From: JBEVJK01 sp963791325
GTDB taxonomy: Bacteria; Pseudomonadota; Alphaproteobacteria; Rhizobiales; Rhizobiaceae
Length of the DNA: 64,000 nucleotides
NCBI GenBank assembly: GCA_963791325.1
Contig: CAWBRU010000018.1
Coordinates: 1 to 64,000 of the forward strand
Direction: 5' to 3'
Position numbers and translations under genes: made by a program. Below, one piece after another: positions 1-10,400 of this stretch. The notes beneath the pieces were generated by a model. The model saw nothing but the letters and a program-made list of their open reading frames with translations. It searched no databases and was not told the origin of the DNA. The first letter of the stretch is position 1. The number at the start of each line of letters is the position of its first letter.

Positions 1-113
1 CAGCTCACGACGATGCCCACGCCGACCTGAATGTCCGCTCTTGAAGATCCGCAGCCTGAAGCTGCCAGTCCGCTGTCGGCCAATTTGCGAAGTAGCTCAA
101 TGACGGGGCTCAC
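1..113 (-). CDS. Partial hypothetical protein, N-terminus only
   Basis: A reading frame opens at a GTG (complement of 111-113) and runs off the left edge of the window. About 37 residues are visible, beginning MSPVIELLRKLADSG. It lies just downstream of the broken terminase on the same strand, where phage maps often place a portal or head gene, but nothing visible identifies it. A GGAAG stretch directly abuts the GTG, which is too close for a good ribosome binding site. It may be a chance frame. Confidence 0.25.
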   Translation of the reverse strand, partial: MSPVIELLRKLADSGLAASGCGSSRADIQVGVGIVVS

Positions 114-158
114 TTCCGCTTGAGACCGACTCCGGATTGAGATTCGAGCCCCAAAAAT

Positions 159-2869
159 CTAGGTCCAACCGGCGGCGCTCGGCGCCTCGGCCCTCGATAT
201 CTTGGGACGTGCCTCGCGTGGCGGCGACAGCCGTACAGCTGCCAGGCCCTGCGCCAGCGCCATTAGGACATCGTCGTGGCCGCGGTTGACGGTCGCGACC
301 TCGCGGCCCGCAGGGGTGATCTTCAGCGAGGCGCGGCTCATCTCCGATTTCAGTTGGGCGACGCCAGCTGCCTGCTCGGGATCGTCGAGCGGCAGCGACA
401 GTGTCCCTGTGGTGAAGGCGTTGCCAATGTCATGCAGCATCTGACGCCTCGACAGGACCAGAGTTGGCAGCGACGTGGCGCGCCCGCCGACATCGCCGAC
501 CAGGGTCGGCACGACCCCCGCCGAGTGGGCGTCGCCCGAACCGATCTTGACGCCGATCAGCGAGTAACGCGGCAAGGCATTGGCGAGCAGGTAGCCGAGC
601 GCCGCATTGGAGGACAGGTCGACCACAACGCGCAGGGGCGGGCGGATATACTTGATCGCCATGCGGCTGATCGCATCCATACCAGCTGAATGTGCATCTG
701 CGCCGTCATGATCGGAGGCTTGGCAAGCAGCTCGATGACCTTCGTATGGGTGATGCGGTCGCGTTTGAAGACCAGCAGCGTGGCAAGGCCGGCCGGATCG
801 CTGCTGCCGCCCGGATCGAGGGAAATGATGATGTAGGAGCCCGCGAGCATCAGGCAATGTTCCGATCAAACGGCTTGCTGGCAAACAGCTCGTCGACGTC
901 GAACCCGAATGCGCCCGCAAGACTATCTAGGTCAAGCTCAGAAGCAGGGTTGTCAGGCCGATGGTCGATGATCGTGCCGAACGCCGCTTCCATGACGTTG
1001 TCACCGAACAGTCCTTCGCCTGCGGTACTCCATCGGCATTCCATTTCGTTGGCGAAGCGAGCACCGAGCTCCTTGCGCAGATTGTCCAAGTCGTCCTGCG
1101 AAAATTGGCCGCTCTGCTGAGCAGTGACCGTCATCCGTTCCCAGGTCGAGTTCGGCGCCGTCATTCGTTCATGGAAGTACGAGCCGACCAGGCCCGCTGA
1201 ACTGATCGATAGCTGCATGGCCTTCGGTCGTGCCGCCATCGACGGCAGGACGGAATGAACGACGCCTTCGTTCAGGAATGATGCCTCCTCGAGAATGAGG
1301 AAGTCGGCCGCGTAGCCACGCGTCGAGGCGCCCGCATCCTCGTTCGACCCCGGCAGTGAGATGACGCGCGCGCCAGCGCCTGGCTGTTTATCGGCGAGCG
1401 CGCATTGAAACTGGTTGAGGGCAGCGATTTTCATGCCGACATACTGAAGGATGCCCTGCGATCTTCAGGAGCATCTCGCTCGACTGGCGAAGTGTCGGCG
1501 CCAGGATCAGCACCGTCGTGCCGGGATGGCAGATCATGAAGGCGGCCACCTTGTAGGCCGTCGTGAGCGACTTGCCGCACTGCCTACTCGCCAGCACGCC
1601 CATGCGCCGTGCGTAGCTGTCCATGATCCGCCGCTGCCAGGGGCGGGGGGTGAACATGCAGGCGATGGCAAAGAAGCTCGGCGCCAGCATGTAGATCGAC
1701 AGCGCTTCGAGATCGAGGCGGACGCGGCCGTTGACGATCAGTTTCTGGCGGATCGTCGCCATCTCGGCTGCCTCGATTTCCGGTGGCGGTGGCGGCGGTG
1801 CGGCACTCGGCTCGGGATCGTCGGGGTCGGGGTCGGGCTCGGGATCGTCAGGATCGCGCGGCGGCTGCTCGACCTCCACCGTGCCGTTCTGCGGCCGCGA
1901 CGAGCGCGGCTGCTCATGTCCTGGGCCTTGCTCCCCGTTGGGCCGCTCCTGCCGCTTCTTCTGTACCTCGGGAGCCTTCCCGATCAGCTCCCGCGGCTCA
2001 GCCTTCGCTGTCACCTGCGCCGCGTCTTTTGGTAGTTCCAGAGCAGGCGCCCTCTGCCCGGCAGAGTTCACCTTCGGAGATGACTCGGGTAACATCTGTT
2101 GACCGCCAGGAGGCGCGCTGGGAGGCGAGGAAGCGATGGTTGGACCAGGAGACCGCTTCCGCGGCCGTCCGCGTCTACTGGGCTTATTTTCGACAGCTGG
2201 CGTAGGACCGCACCACGGCATAGGTTCGTCTGTCTGCGCACAGGGCGGCGACGTCAATGGTCTGCCGCGCGCGGCATTCTCAAGGATTTCCTCAAGGCTC
2301 GGCTGGCGACTGTTTCGCAGCGCGCCGAATTGCTCGTCGGCAGGACCGACGTAAGGTTCGAGCTGAGGGTTGTCGATGACGGGCTGGCTGTTCACCTCTG
2401 ATTGCCCTGGCTTCACCCCGCCTTTGTACGGCTTGACGACGTATGGCCGCTGCTTGGCGAAGATGCCACCCTTTCCGATGGCGCGGCCTTCCATGCGGGA
2501 CTCGGCGTCGGACTTCGCCTCCCGCGCATAGGCGATTGGCGCCCGCGGCAGGCTCGACCAGTCGCTGCAGAACAGCGATGGCATGTAGACGCCCGCAATG
2601 TCGACCCCCTGTTTCCAGGCGCGGATCAGCAGCCGCATAGTCTCAAGGTTGCTCGTCCAGGCCCGCATGCGAACACGCTTTACCGGGTGGTGGATCAGGT
2701 CTTCGAGGAAGATTTCGCGCTCTCCCCAGGTCACCGTGTCAAGGCGCAGTTCGCGTTGCGACTCCGTCAGTGCACAGAAGGGTCGCTCGAGGATCGGCGT
2801 CTGATTGCGGAAGAACGTTTTGGCGGAAGGCAGCTGCGTGGGCATGGCTTGAAATCGAAACTCCAACAC
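159..2869 (-). pseudogene. Phage terminase large subunit, broken by three frameshifts
   Basis: Terminase large subunits are the ATPase/nuclease motors that package phage DNA. The ATPase part reads from about 1762 (MATIRQKLIVNG) and shows the terminase Walker A form SRQCGKS, then VLILAPTLRQSS. The frame shifts near 1445. In the next frame (850-1434) comes Walker B as ADFLILEEASFL. It shifts again near 850 into a nuclease-like start (YIIISLDPGG) and once more near 680, after which RVVVDLSSNAALGYLLANAL and a C-terminal HDDVLMALA complete the nuclease half. The first 369 codons (2869-1763) are unusual: they encode a proline- and charge-rich stretch, including PPPPPP, not normally part of a terminase, and may be a fused or separate gene. 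With three frame changes in 2.7 kb no full-length product is possible. It marks phage ancestry of the island. Confidence 0.8.
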
Positions 2870-3089
2870 GTTGCGGGATTTGCGTGGCTAGCTTCCTGGT
2901 GCTGCCGCATGGCCAATGTTCTTGCGCATTCTGCCAAGGCCCATGCCGCAGAACGCCGACGGTCTCTTTCATTGTAAAGTGCAATGCTCCATGTGCAAAT
3001 CGTCGGTGATCTGCGCCATGGCAAGGTGAACGCACCGGCGTTAACGCTAAGGGCGACAGCAAAAGAGATCTTGTAGGGCTGGATTTCAG

Positions 3090-3640
3090 CATCGCAACTT
3101 GGTTGGGGTGTCGTCGGCTACTCCAGGCTTGTTGGGATAGATGGGGCGGTCGAGCAAATCATGGAAACCCTGCTGATCCCACTTGTTGCGGAGCATGCTG
3201 ATCGCCTCGTCAAGCTCCTCGGCGACGGCGCTATTGCCGAGTTCAGCTCTGTCGTTGGGGCCGTATCTTGCGCGGCGACGCTGCAGGTCAAGCTGGCAAA
3301 GCAGCAAGATAAAGCAGCAAGATGAGGTGGCGAGCGAGCGCCGCATGATCCTTCGGATCGGCATCAATCTCGGCGCCGTCGTGCCAGAAGAAGACGACGT
3401 GCTGGGAGATGGCGTGAACGTGGCCGCGCGCTTGGAGCAAATCTGCCATCCTGGCGGCGTGCTGATCCGGGTACAGCCTACGACCAGCTCCATGGCAAGC
3501 TCGACCTCCCATTTGCCTATATTGGCGAGCAGCATCTGAAGAACATCGCGAGACCGGTCCGGGCCTATCAATTGGTCCTGGTCGGGGACCTCCTGGAGTG
3601 CTGTCAACTGCGCAAACGGATCGGCCCGGAGCCTGCATAG
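3090..3640 (+). pseudogene. Class III adenylate cyclase catalytic domain, frameshifted remnant
   Basis: Three frames read consecutively give a recognisable cyclase domain. VVGYSRLVGIDGAVEQ and LVKLLGDGAIAEFSSVV lie in the first frame (about 3110-3305). RIGINLGAVVPEEDDVLGDG and VNVAARLEQICHPGG lie in the second (about 3340-3465). AYDQLHGKLDLPFAYIGEQH followed by LKNIARPVRAYQL lies in the third and ends at the TAG at 3638-3640. The order and spacing match soluble rhizobial cyclases. The first metal-binding Asp, normally in a DVVGYS motif, reads as Gly here (GVVGYS). No start codon or upstream promoter can be assigned. It faces the membrane cyclase pseudogene next door. Confidence 0.75.
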
Positions 3641-3656
3641 CCGGTGATGGAGCCTT

Positions 3657-5132
3657 CTAGATGATCGCAACTTCCCCGTTGATGTGACGATTGGAAACAG
3701 CTCGCCGCGTTGCTTTGCGGTGGCGCGAGCGCCCCAGCAGAAAGTAGGCCTGCATCGGCCCCTTGCCCTTTATGTCGATTATCTCCCGCTGCTCGAACGC
3801 ATACGTCCTACGAAGCTGCCGGTAGACAGCTTCGGTCACCTGGATGCGATCGGGCGATCCATAGGCTTCCATCCTTGCCGCGGTGTTCACGGTGTCTCCC
3901 CAGACATCGTAGAACAGCTTGCGCTTGCCGAGCACGCCGGCAACTGCCGGGCCGGTGTGAATGCCGATGCGCACGGCGAGCTCCTCACCGATCTCGTTGC
4001 TCAGACTGCGAACCGTGTCCAGCATCTCGAGCGCCATTTCCGCGGCCGTCGCCACCTGGTCAGGCTGACCTTCCAGTCCGGCGGCGACCATGTAGGCGTC
4101 ACCGATGGTCTTGATCTTTTCCAGACCATGTTTCTCGGCCAGCGCGTCGAAGGACGAGAAGATCCGGTTGAGAAAGGCGACCAACTCCTCCGGAGTGAGC
4201 AGGCTCGCCCGGGGGGTGAAATCCACTACGTCGGCAAACAGTAGCGTCACCTGATCGTACTTGTCGGCGATGATGGCTTGCGGTTCGCTCTTCAGCCGTG
4301 CAGCGATCCTGTCAGGCATCATGCTGCGCAGCAGTGTCTCCGAACGGGCGTACTCAAATTCGAGCGCCGCTTCGGCCTTTTCTGCCATGCGCATGGCCAG
4401 ATAGACGAAGCCGGCAACCAAAAACGCTTCGCCTGACGCCGCAATGCTTCTGATGAGATCCGCAACACGCGGCGTCATCGGTGCCCACGCGGTCGACGCC
4501 GGGAGCCAGAACTCGATGACCAGAAAAGTGCCCACCAGCAGGCAGGTCACCGCGAGGGCGATCGGCAGGCGTTCGGTTCCGTAGAAGACGATCAAGGTTC
4601 AACCGGCCAGGAGCCAAAAGTGAATGCCCGCCGACGAGCCGGCGATCAATGATAAGAGCAGCACCGCAAATGCGGCGTGGACGGCAAGGTAGGTGGCCGC
4701 TGCGATTTCGCTGTAGCGATGCAGGAAGGGAGTGACGAGAAAAAACGGCAGGTTCGCCAGGACGGCGAAGACCAGCAACTTCAGAGCCGACCAGTCCAGC
4801 AGCGCATAAAATGCGGCGAACGCCGAGTAGGACACGATCATGAAGGCGTTGAGTAGATTCGCCTGCTGCAATCGCCTTTGCGGTACCGGAGGGTAGCCAT
4901 CGATGCCAAGATCGCGAACCCATCTCCCAAAATCACTCAACCGGCTGAAACCGAACGCGATCTGATGGTTGGGCTTGCTTGCAAGGTCGCGCGACGACGC
5001 GCCCGATACAGCGCGCCACAAAAATGGCCTGGCGAATCGAGAAGGCATCCAGGAACCGCGAATTCCCATGGACTGCATCGACATCGTACGAACCTCAGCT
5101 GGCCAGCCGCGACGACGACCCGCATCTGACAA
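3657..5132 (-). pseudogene. Membrane-anchored class III adenylate cyclase with an in-frame TGA
   Basis: Two stretches in the same reading frame are separated by a single TGA (4599-4601). The upstream part (4602-5132, about 177 codons) carries several hydrophobic helices and ends AGIHFWLLAG. Reading through the stop continues TLIVFYGTERLPIALA, which is the expected continuation of this membrane domain. The downstream part holds two more helices, a linker, and a complete cyclase domain: VTLLFADVVDFTPRAS (first metal Asp), KIKTIGDAYMVAAGLEG, VRIGIHTGPAVAGVLG and YDVWGDTVNTAARME. All catalytic landmarks are present, so the TGA looks like the only lesion. Without suppression or reinitiation (no good start follows closely) the cell would make only the membrane half. 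Some downstream synthesis from an internal start cannot be ruled out. Confidence 0.85.
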
Positions 5133-5319
5133 TTTGCGGTTTTCTGACCGCCTGGCGGCGCTATCTACCTCGAAAGCGGGCAGAACCTTTCACGAGTGTG
5201 CAACAAGTCTGTGTCGTGCCGACCTCGCCTTTGTATCAGTTCGGAACGGGGTCCAGCCGACGCAGGCCCGCTCTTGCAGTCCGCAGTGTCTCTGGCGCTG
5301 CGACCAAGCTCGCGGAGAG

Positions 5320-5776
5320 CAATCCCAGGGTAAGCGGCTATTGGATTTACTGCGGCCCGGCGAAACGCTTCTTGTTCGGTGGATCGGCCGCCTGGGTCAC
5401 GACTACCGAGACGTTTCGAATGCCTTCCGGCACTTCATGCGCGAGGACGGGGTGGTCATTAAGACCGTCATCAACCTCATGAACCTTCGATGGCCAGGCC
5501 GAGGAGGCAAAGGACCCATCCAGCAGGCCGTGCGAGACGCGCTGATCGCGTTCGTGGCTGCAATGGCGGAAGCCCAAGGCCGTTGCTTCCGAAGAAGCTC
5601 AGCGGGCTGGAATTGACGCTGCGAATGACCAATGGCGGACCTACCGTGGTGGGAAGCCCAGCTTCAACAGAAAGCAGCGAACTACGGCCGGTTTTCAGAC
5701 TAAAGTCCCGTCCGAATGTGTCGGAAGCCTTAGGTTGCGCAGTCTGAAGGGCAACTACCCCCGATTTGCGGAACAT
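5320..5776 (+). pseudogene. Serine recombinase (resolvase/invertase family) remnant
   Basis: The frame around 5340-5580 gives LLDLLRPGETLLVRWIGRLG and then DYRDVSNAFRHFMRE and PIQQAVRDALIAFVAAMAEA, the second half of a resolvase catalytic domain. After a frame change near 5580 the text continues SEEAQRAGIDAANDQWRTYR and GGKPSFNRKQ, the linker into the C-terminal helix-turn-helix. It then diverges and stops without a recognisable HTH. The N-terminal catalytic serine region is not found upstream. This is a dead fragment of a mobile-element recombinase and supports transfer of the region. Confidence 0.65.
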
Positions 5777-5836
5777 TAGCCACGCCCGGTAATTCCTTGA
5801 TCGTTGTTGTTAACGCCCTGCAGCAACATTCTTAAC

Positions 5837-5871
5837 GGGTCCGGCGTGACTTCCTCCGGACCCTCTTTTTT
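5837..5871 (+). terminator. Rho-independent terminator
   Basis: A perfect 8-base-pair stem, GGGTCCGG (5837-5844) with CCGGACCC (5856-5863), encloses an 11-base loop and is followed at once by TCTTTTTT (5864-5871). The T-run lies only on the plus-strand side, so it stops plus-strand transcription, here coming out of the resolvase remnant. Confidence 0.8.
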
Positions 5872-6061
5872 AACCATCCCCGATGCGCCCCGCGGGGTGA
5901 GGCGGCCCAGGCGCTCCGGGCTTATCGAGCGACAAGACCCTTGAGCCAGCGCCAGAGCCGGCTTCCCAACTTCGCTGAAGTCGTCGAACCACTCGGCCCT
6001 GGTCAAGATGGTAGTTGTCCACATCAAGGCAAGGCGAAATGTGGTCGTGTGTTACGTCGAA

Positions 6062-6083
6062 CCCGCCTCTCGCGAGAGGCGGG
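6062..6083. repeat. Perfect 22-bp palindrome
   Basis: CCCGCCTCTCG is followed directly by its exact reverse complement CGAGAGGCGGG with no spacer. It lies between the terminator at 5837-5871 and the hairpin behind the PRC-barrel gene. No T-run follows on either side, so it is not an obvious terminator. A protein-binding site or a leftover mobile-element end would fit. Confidence 0.75.
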
Positions 6084-6133
6084 ATACACCTAACCCATGT
6101 TCGTTGGCTGAGACACGCCTTCAGTAAATAGGA

Positions 6134-6158
6134 GGGCCGCCGTTGATCCCGGCGGCCC
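6134..6158 (-). terminator. Stem-loop behind the PRC-barrel gene
   Basis: A 9-base-pair stem, GGGCCGCCG and CGGCGGCCC, with a 7-base loop sits 19 bases beyond the stop codon of the minus-strand PRC-barrel gene. The following bases on that strand (TCCTATTTACT) are only weakly T-rich, so termination efficiency is uncertain. Confidence 0.45.
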
Positions 6159-6176
6159 CGATGAATTCAGATGCCC

Positions 6177-6557
6177 CTAGCGGGCGTAAAATTCATCTAT
6201 ACCTCGAGTATATTCCGGATCGTCCCACACTCCCATGTCGTCTTCACGATAGGTGGGTGCTCCTTCAAGGCGTTCCTTGTTCAGATCGACGACGTAACCG
6301 CCCTGGTTTGTGTCGTAGTGCAGGACCGACCAGGGCAGCGGGTGATAATCCTCACCCATGCCCAAAAACCCGCCGAATGACATGACGGCGTACGACACTT
6401 GACCGGAAATCTTGTCGATCATGACGTCGTAGATTGAGCCAAGGCTTTCACCTTGCCGGTTGTACACGTTCGTCCCATTCACCTTGCTCGCGGCGATCAG
6501 GCTGCCGGTTTCGTCGGTGGCAACATCGCGAGCCATACTGCTTCTCACATTGGCCAT
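6177..6557 (-). CDS. PRC-barrel domain protein
   Basis: This 126-residue cytoplasmic protein has one PRC-barrel domain at about residues 18-95 (LIAASKVNGTNVYNRQGESL, then GSIYDVMIDKISGQVSYAVM). The family is common in stress-associated and photosynthetic proteins of rhizobia, where it is thought to mediate protein binding; the ligand here is unknown. The frame is open further upstream, but the ATG at 6557 is chosen because AAGGAG stands 8 bases before it and the domain starts soon after. It has no close operon partner: a hairpin follows the stop and a degraded ATPase fragment lies upstream. Confidence 0.85.
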   Translation of the reverse strand: MANVRSSMARDVATDETGSLIAASKVNGTNVYNRQGESLGSIYDVMIDKISGQVSYAVMSFGGFLGMGEDYHPLPWSVLHYDTNQGGYVVDLNKERLEGAPTYREDDMGVWDDPEYTRGIDEFYAR

Positions 6558-6774
6558 TGTTTCGCTCCTTGTTGCGATCAACAAAAACCGATGGCCGCGG
6601 AAGCAGTTCCGCGCTCGGCTGAAAATTTGATAGGCTGCCGACAGTCGCCGGGGGGAAGGAACCCTTGCCGGCGTCCAGGCAACCAAGATTTTCCCGTTTG
6701 TTTGGCCAGGTCGGGCGGGGTTGGTGTACGCGTAGGCCGCTGACCCGGAGCCGTCAATTAGTGCGGCGTCGTAG

Positions 6775-6995
6775 CCGGTTGCGGTGATTGTCGCGGCGAA
6801 GGTCGCCTCGAAGACCAGCAGCACGGGCTGCTGTCCGGCCTCACTTCCAGCCCGCGCAGCAACGCGTCGAACTTCTTCCCTTTCTTGCTCAGCGGCGTCG
6901 GTTCAAAACCGGATAGCGTCCATGGGTTGGGATCGACAGCAAATCGACGACGAGCGCGACATCCTCATCGGACGGCGTTGTGGACGCTAGTAGTG
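6775..6995 (-). pseudogene. Remnant of a cyclase-type AAA ATPase
   Basis: Short pieces in different frames line up with the nucleotide-binding region of adenylate cyclase/AAA/TPR proteins. DEDVALVVDLLSIPTHGRYP (about 6920-6990) is followed by KKFDALLRGLE and then AGQQPVLLVFEAT, where the family has a Walker B segment of the type QQPVLMVFEDAHW. The key acidic and aromatic residues after FE are lost. The intact 1080-residue relative lies about 430 bases to the right on the same strand, so this may be the wreck of a second copy. Confidence 0.5.
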
Positions 6996-7422
6996 CATCC
7001 AATTTCGACAGCTGTCTCCAATTGGCTCTCACGCTGGGGATCCAGCTGCTTTTGCAAGCTGTTTGGAAGGCATGCCGCGCTATCCTGATAGTGCGGCGAA
7101 CAGAAATACTGCAGCAGGATATGCGGTTCGGCCTGGATCCTTTGCTGAAGCGCGGCGGTCAGGCGGGACTGTTGGGCCGACGGTGACGATGTCACTGCCG
7201 ACCTTCATCTATTCTGACCGTTCCGAGCAGCTCTTGGAAGCGAACTCCGCGCAGGGAAAAGTTTCCGCAATCTTGCGGAAATAACTCACTCTCCCCGCAA
7301 TTACCGTTACGCGGTCTGCCCAGCTCGATGTTGGTTACCGCGTGTTGATGAGGACGCGGTCAAGACAGCCTAACCCGCCAGTTTTCGTGACAAAAGACTT
7401 TCCACACTGACGCACAGCGTTG
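6996..7422. other. Gene-free stretch
   Basis: Only short, compositionally unconvincing frames are present on either strand. No repeat, terminator with a T-run, or RNA gene was recognised. It lies downstream of the minus-strand cyclase/ATPase gene. Confidence 0.4.
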
Positions 7423-10400
7423 TTAGTCCAGGAATGGCAGCACAACCAGGCTGTCGGGATCGATCCCGTGGCGGCTGCAGACGCCCTGAGCCAAATCGAA
7501 ATAGCGCTCCGCTTCGGAAAGATTGCCGAGGTCGAGATGGAGCGTGGCAAGGCCGTCATAGCAGGGGAACAAAAGCTGCGGCTCGTCCGCCTCGCGGGCC
7601 ATGCCGAGAGCTTCGCCATAGCAGGTAAGCGCGAGCTCGGCCCGACCGCTGCACTGGTGGATCTGGCCGAGCACGATGAGCGGAACAGGCAGGTGCTCCC
7701 GCTGGTCCAGCGCGCGGTCGAGCTCGATTGCTTTCTCGGCCGCTGGTACCCCCTCGCCAGCGCAGCGGTCGGTGAAGGTGCAGGAGGCGACCGAAAAATT
7801 AGCGAGCAGCCGCGCCTGCAGGCCAAGGTCGCCGATCGTCTTGGCGACCTCGAGGCCGCGTTGGCAGGCGTCCATTGCCCGGGACGGATCGAGCAGGCAA
7901 TAGAGAACGCCGAGATTGTTGTAGCCACGGCAGGCCGCGCTCGGGATCCCAGCCGACTGGGCGACCGAAATGCTGCGCTCGACCTCGCGCACGGCCTTTT
8001 CACTCATGCCGAGGCGGGCGAGCGCCACGCCCTTGGTGTTGAGCGCATCGGCGACAGCCCGCGCCGCCTCGAGAGCTGCCTCGCCGACCACACCTGGCGC
8101 CGCGGCTTCGGCATGACCGAGCGCCTCCTCGGCCCAGCGCACGGCCGCCTCATTATCGCCGCTACGAAAGGCGAGGCGGCCGCGCTCTTGGAGCAAGATG
8201 GCGCGTTCGATCGGCGCCTCGGTGCCTTCGAGCAAGGCTTGCGCCTCGACGTAGCACTCCTCGGCGCGGGCGCGCTTGCCTGCCTCCCAGAACAGCCGCC
8301 CGAGCTTGCGCACGATCCGTGCCTGACCGACGCGCTCGTCGTCCCTGCGCGCCGACGCGAGCAACTTGTCGTAGTGGTGCTCCGCCTCGGAGCGGCGCCC
8401 AATCGACGCGAGCAGGTCGGCGATCCGCTCAGACAGCGCCAGCTGATCGGCCGGCCGTTCCGCCACGGCTCGAAGCGCTTCAAGAGCTTCCTGGTAGAGC
8501 CGGATCGCGTCCTCATTGGCATAGATCATGCGGGCGCGATCGCCGGCCCGCGCAAGATAATGGGCGCCTTTGGCGCGGTTGCTGCTGCGCCCGAAATGGT
8601 AACCGAGCAAGGTCAGATCCTCGAGCCGCTCTGGGTCGCTGCCGGCGATGCCCTCGAAGGCTTGACCGACGCGGCCGTGCATCTCGATTCGCTCTTTCAG
8701 AAGCAAGTTGCGATAGATCACGTCGTGGACCAGGAATTGGCGGAACTGGTAGGCCTGCGTGGCAAACGCGCCAGCGCCTGCTACCTCCTCGACGATCTCG
8801 GCATCGCACAAAAGCTCCAGCCCCGCCTCGAGCTTGGCCGGTTCCGTGGCGACAGCGGCCAGCAGCGCGACGTCGAACCTTGGGCCAATGACTGCCGCGT
8901 CCTGCGCCAACCGGCGAACGTTGGGAGGGAGGCGGTCAAGCCGGCCGAGTAGCATCGCTTCGAGGCTCGGTGGAACCTCGGGCATGTCGAGGCCCGGCTT
9001 GGCGCGCCAACCTTGCTGGGTGCGGGTGAGCTGGCCCTCCTCGATCAGGCCGCGCACGATTTCCTCGGCAAACAGCGGATTGCCGTCGGCCTGAACGGCA
9101 ATTGTTTGACCGATATGCGGCGCAAGCTCGTCCCAGCCGACGCCGAAATAGGCGCTGAGCAAGGCGCCGATGTCGGCCCGACCAAGAGGCGGCAAACGCA
9201 GCGTGGTGTGACCGATCCTAGCAGCATCGAGGGCATCGGCTTGCTGTGTCGGCCGACAGGTCAGCAACAGCATCATTCGCTGGCCTTCGAGCCGATCGAT
9301 CACGAATCGCAAGGCTTCGAGCGAGACAGCATCGGACCAGTGCAGGTCCTCCAAGACGATGAGCATCGGGGCCAGCGCCAGACGCCGTTCGATGATAGTA
9401 CGGATGGCATGCAGGATATGTCGGCGTCGCTGCTCCGGCTCGACATGTCGAAGTGCCGCCTCGGCGTCGGGCAGGCCGAGCACGTGACCGAGAAGCGGCA
9501 TCAGCCGCGCCGCCTCCTGACTGGGTACGGCAAGCTCCTCCAACAGCGCGGCGAGTTTGCTGCGCACCACATCGAGAGCGTCTGAAGGTTGGATTGCGCC
9601 GGCGCTTCTGACGACTGCGCCTAGGACGCCGTAGGATTGCTGTGCGAGCGGCGAGCAGGTCGTCTGGCGCACGGCGAGGCCTGCAAAGCGCGGATCGTCG
9701 GCGACGCGCGACAGAAATTCAGTGACGAGGCGGCTCTTGCCGACACCCGCTTCGCCGACGATGCGGACCAATTGCGCCGAGCCTGCCCCGGCGAGCTCGA
9801 GCGCAGTCATCAGCCGTGCCAGTTCAACGTCTCGGCCGATCATCGGCGAGCCGACGCCCAACGTCTCCAGTCCGCGCGCCGGGCGCGGCTCCGCCAGTGC
9901 CTCGACCAGGCGATGCACGGCAACCGTTCCCGACTTGCCGCGCAGGGTGACGTCGCCCAGTGACTCATAGCCGAACGCATTGCGCGTCAGCCGCCAGGTA
10001 AGCGGGCCGACCAGGACTTCGTCTGGGGCTGCCATCGACTGTAGCCGCTGGGCGATGTTCACTGTGTCGCCGGTGACCGAATAGGATTTAGCGGCACCGA
10101 CGCCGAAGCCGCCGGTGACCACCGGCCCGGTGTTCACCCCGATGTGCAGCGACAGCGGTCTGTCGAGCTGCACGGGCACGCGGTGGCCGAGCTCGACCGC
10201 CTTGCTCCGCATTTGCAGCGCGGCCGAAAGTGCGCGTTCGGCATCGTCCTCGTGCGCCACCGGCGCGCCGAATAGGGCCAGGAGAGCGTCGCCCAGGAAC
10301 TTGTCGACATAGCCGCCACAGGCTTCGACCGTCTCGGTCAGCATTTCGAACAGCTGGTTTTGCACGCCACGCATGATCTCCGGGTCGAGCCGCTCGCTGA

